Positions 6,564 through 6,649 of a stretch of DNA of 6,649 bases are shown here, in pieces (position 1 is the first letter of the stretch; every line of letters starts with the position of its first letter). This stretch comes from JAABRU01 sp964534335 (GTDB lineage: Bacteria; Desulfobacterota; Desulfobacteria; Desulfobacterales; Desulfococcaceae): the NCBI GenBank assembly GCA_964534335.1, contig CAZHPS010000399.1, positions 1 to 6,649 on the forward strand, read 5' to 3'. The notes under the pieces were generated by a model. It had not been told where the DNA came from, did not search any database, and saw only the letters and a program-made list of their open reading frames with translations. A program made the translations under genes and the position numbers.

Positions 6564-6567
6564 TGGT

Positions 6568-6621
6568 GCGTAACATCAGATCTTCATATAAAACAGCTGA
6601 TGTTACGCCGTTGATTTTTTT
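6568..6621 (+). terminator. Hairpin followed by T-run, possible rho-independent terminator
   Basis: A perfect 12-bp stem, gcgtaacatcag (6568-6579) and ctgatgttacgc (6597-6608), encloses a 17-base loop, and a run of seven T follows at 6615-6621. The T-run is six bases away from the stem, further than in a good intrinsic terminator, and the stem is not very GC-rich. It could end transcription coming from the carbonic anhydrase gene, but it could equally be a repeat arm. Confidence 0.4.
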
Positions 6622-6649
6622 ATTGCTGTTTTTTTCTTTCAATGATATA

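Larger units (their letters stand above)
6282..6579. repeat. 298-bp unit bounded by a 13-bp perfect inverted repeat (MITE-like)
   Basis: ctgatgttacgca at 6282-6294 is matched exactly in inverted orientation by tgcgtaacatcag at 6567-6579. The unit between them encodes nothing and contains the REP-like element, a 12-bp inverted repeat and the CACGAAT palindrome. This resembles a non-autonomous miniature element or a composite of stacked insertions. No target-site duplication is visible at the two edges, and a further copy of the 12-mer at 6597-6608 lies just outside, so the exact borders are uncertain. Confidence 0.5.
6252..6649. other. Repeat-rich intergenic tail without a gene
   Basis: No credible gene is seen in the last 398 bases. 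The stretch is taken up by nested inverted repeats, a REP-like element, a CACGAAT/ATTCGTG palindrome, a terminator-like hairpin and a T-rich end at 6615-6640. The individual elements are listed separately. The one minus-strand open frame here (6406-6642) runs through the repeats and is not protein-like. Confidence 0.7.

Noticed and set aside
6406..6642. 78-residue minus-strand open frame
   Set aside because: It runs through the CACGAAT palindrome and terminal repeats, its product is low-complexity repeat translation (such as IHVIRVIREIRG), and no ribosome binding site supports it.

Overview
The window is a chromosomal piece of a Gram-negative-type bacterium with moderate GC content. It carries the end of a respiratory complex I gene cluster, then an accessory block, then a small metabolic gene and a repeat-rich tail. 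NuoG resembles the long NuoG of proteobacteria, including the extra N7-type cysteine motif. Together with the DUF6516-type toxin gene and many short palindromic repeats, this fits a repeat-rich environmental bacterium, perhaps a Desulfobacterota (Desulfonema-like) lineage. That taxonomic guess is inference from memory and is weak.

Layout, all genes on the + strand: (1) nuoG, cut at its 5' end by the window edge (1-1989); (2) a 106-bp spacer with two near-identical hairpin repeats; (3) nuoH, intact (2096-3082); (4) a two-gene cassette with an ATGA overlap (3116-3385 and 3382-3822) that looks like a toxin-antitoxin pair with a DUF6516/TumE-like second gene; (5) a 183-bp spacer without a clear gene; (6) a 565-residue protein (4006-5703) that joins a beta-class DNA methyltransferase, an Mrr-like PD-(D/E)XK nuclease domain and a PKD/Ig-like C-terminal domain; (7) a gamma-class carbonic anhydrase family gene (5730-6251), close behind it with a strong Shine-Dalgarno sequence; (8) about 400 bp of non-coding DNA with nested inverted repeats, a REP-like element, a CACGAAT/ATTCGTG palindrome and a terminator-like hairpin.

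NuoG and NuoH belong to the same NADH:quinone oxidoreductase. The nuoI gene that usually follows nuoH is absent; the toxin-antitoxin cassette sits there instead, so the nuo operon is either split or interrupted. The most interesting object is the 4006-5703 protein: no separate restriction gene is visible, and the chain appears to hold both modification and cleavage modules, which would make it a one-polypeptide restriction-modification enzyme with an unusual C-terminal beta-sandwich domain.
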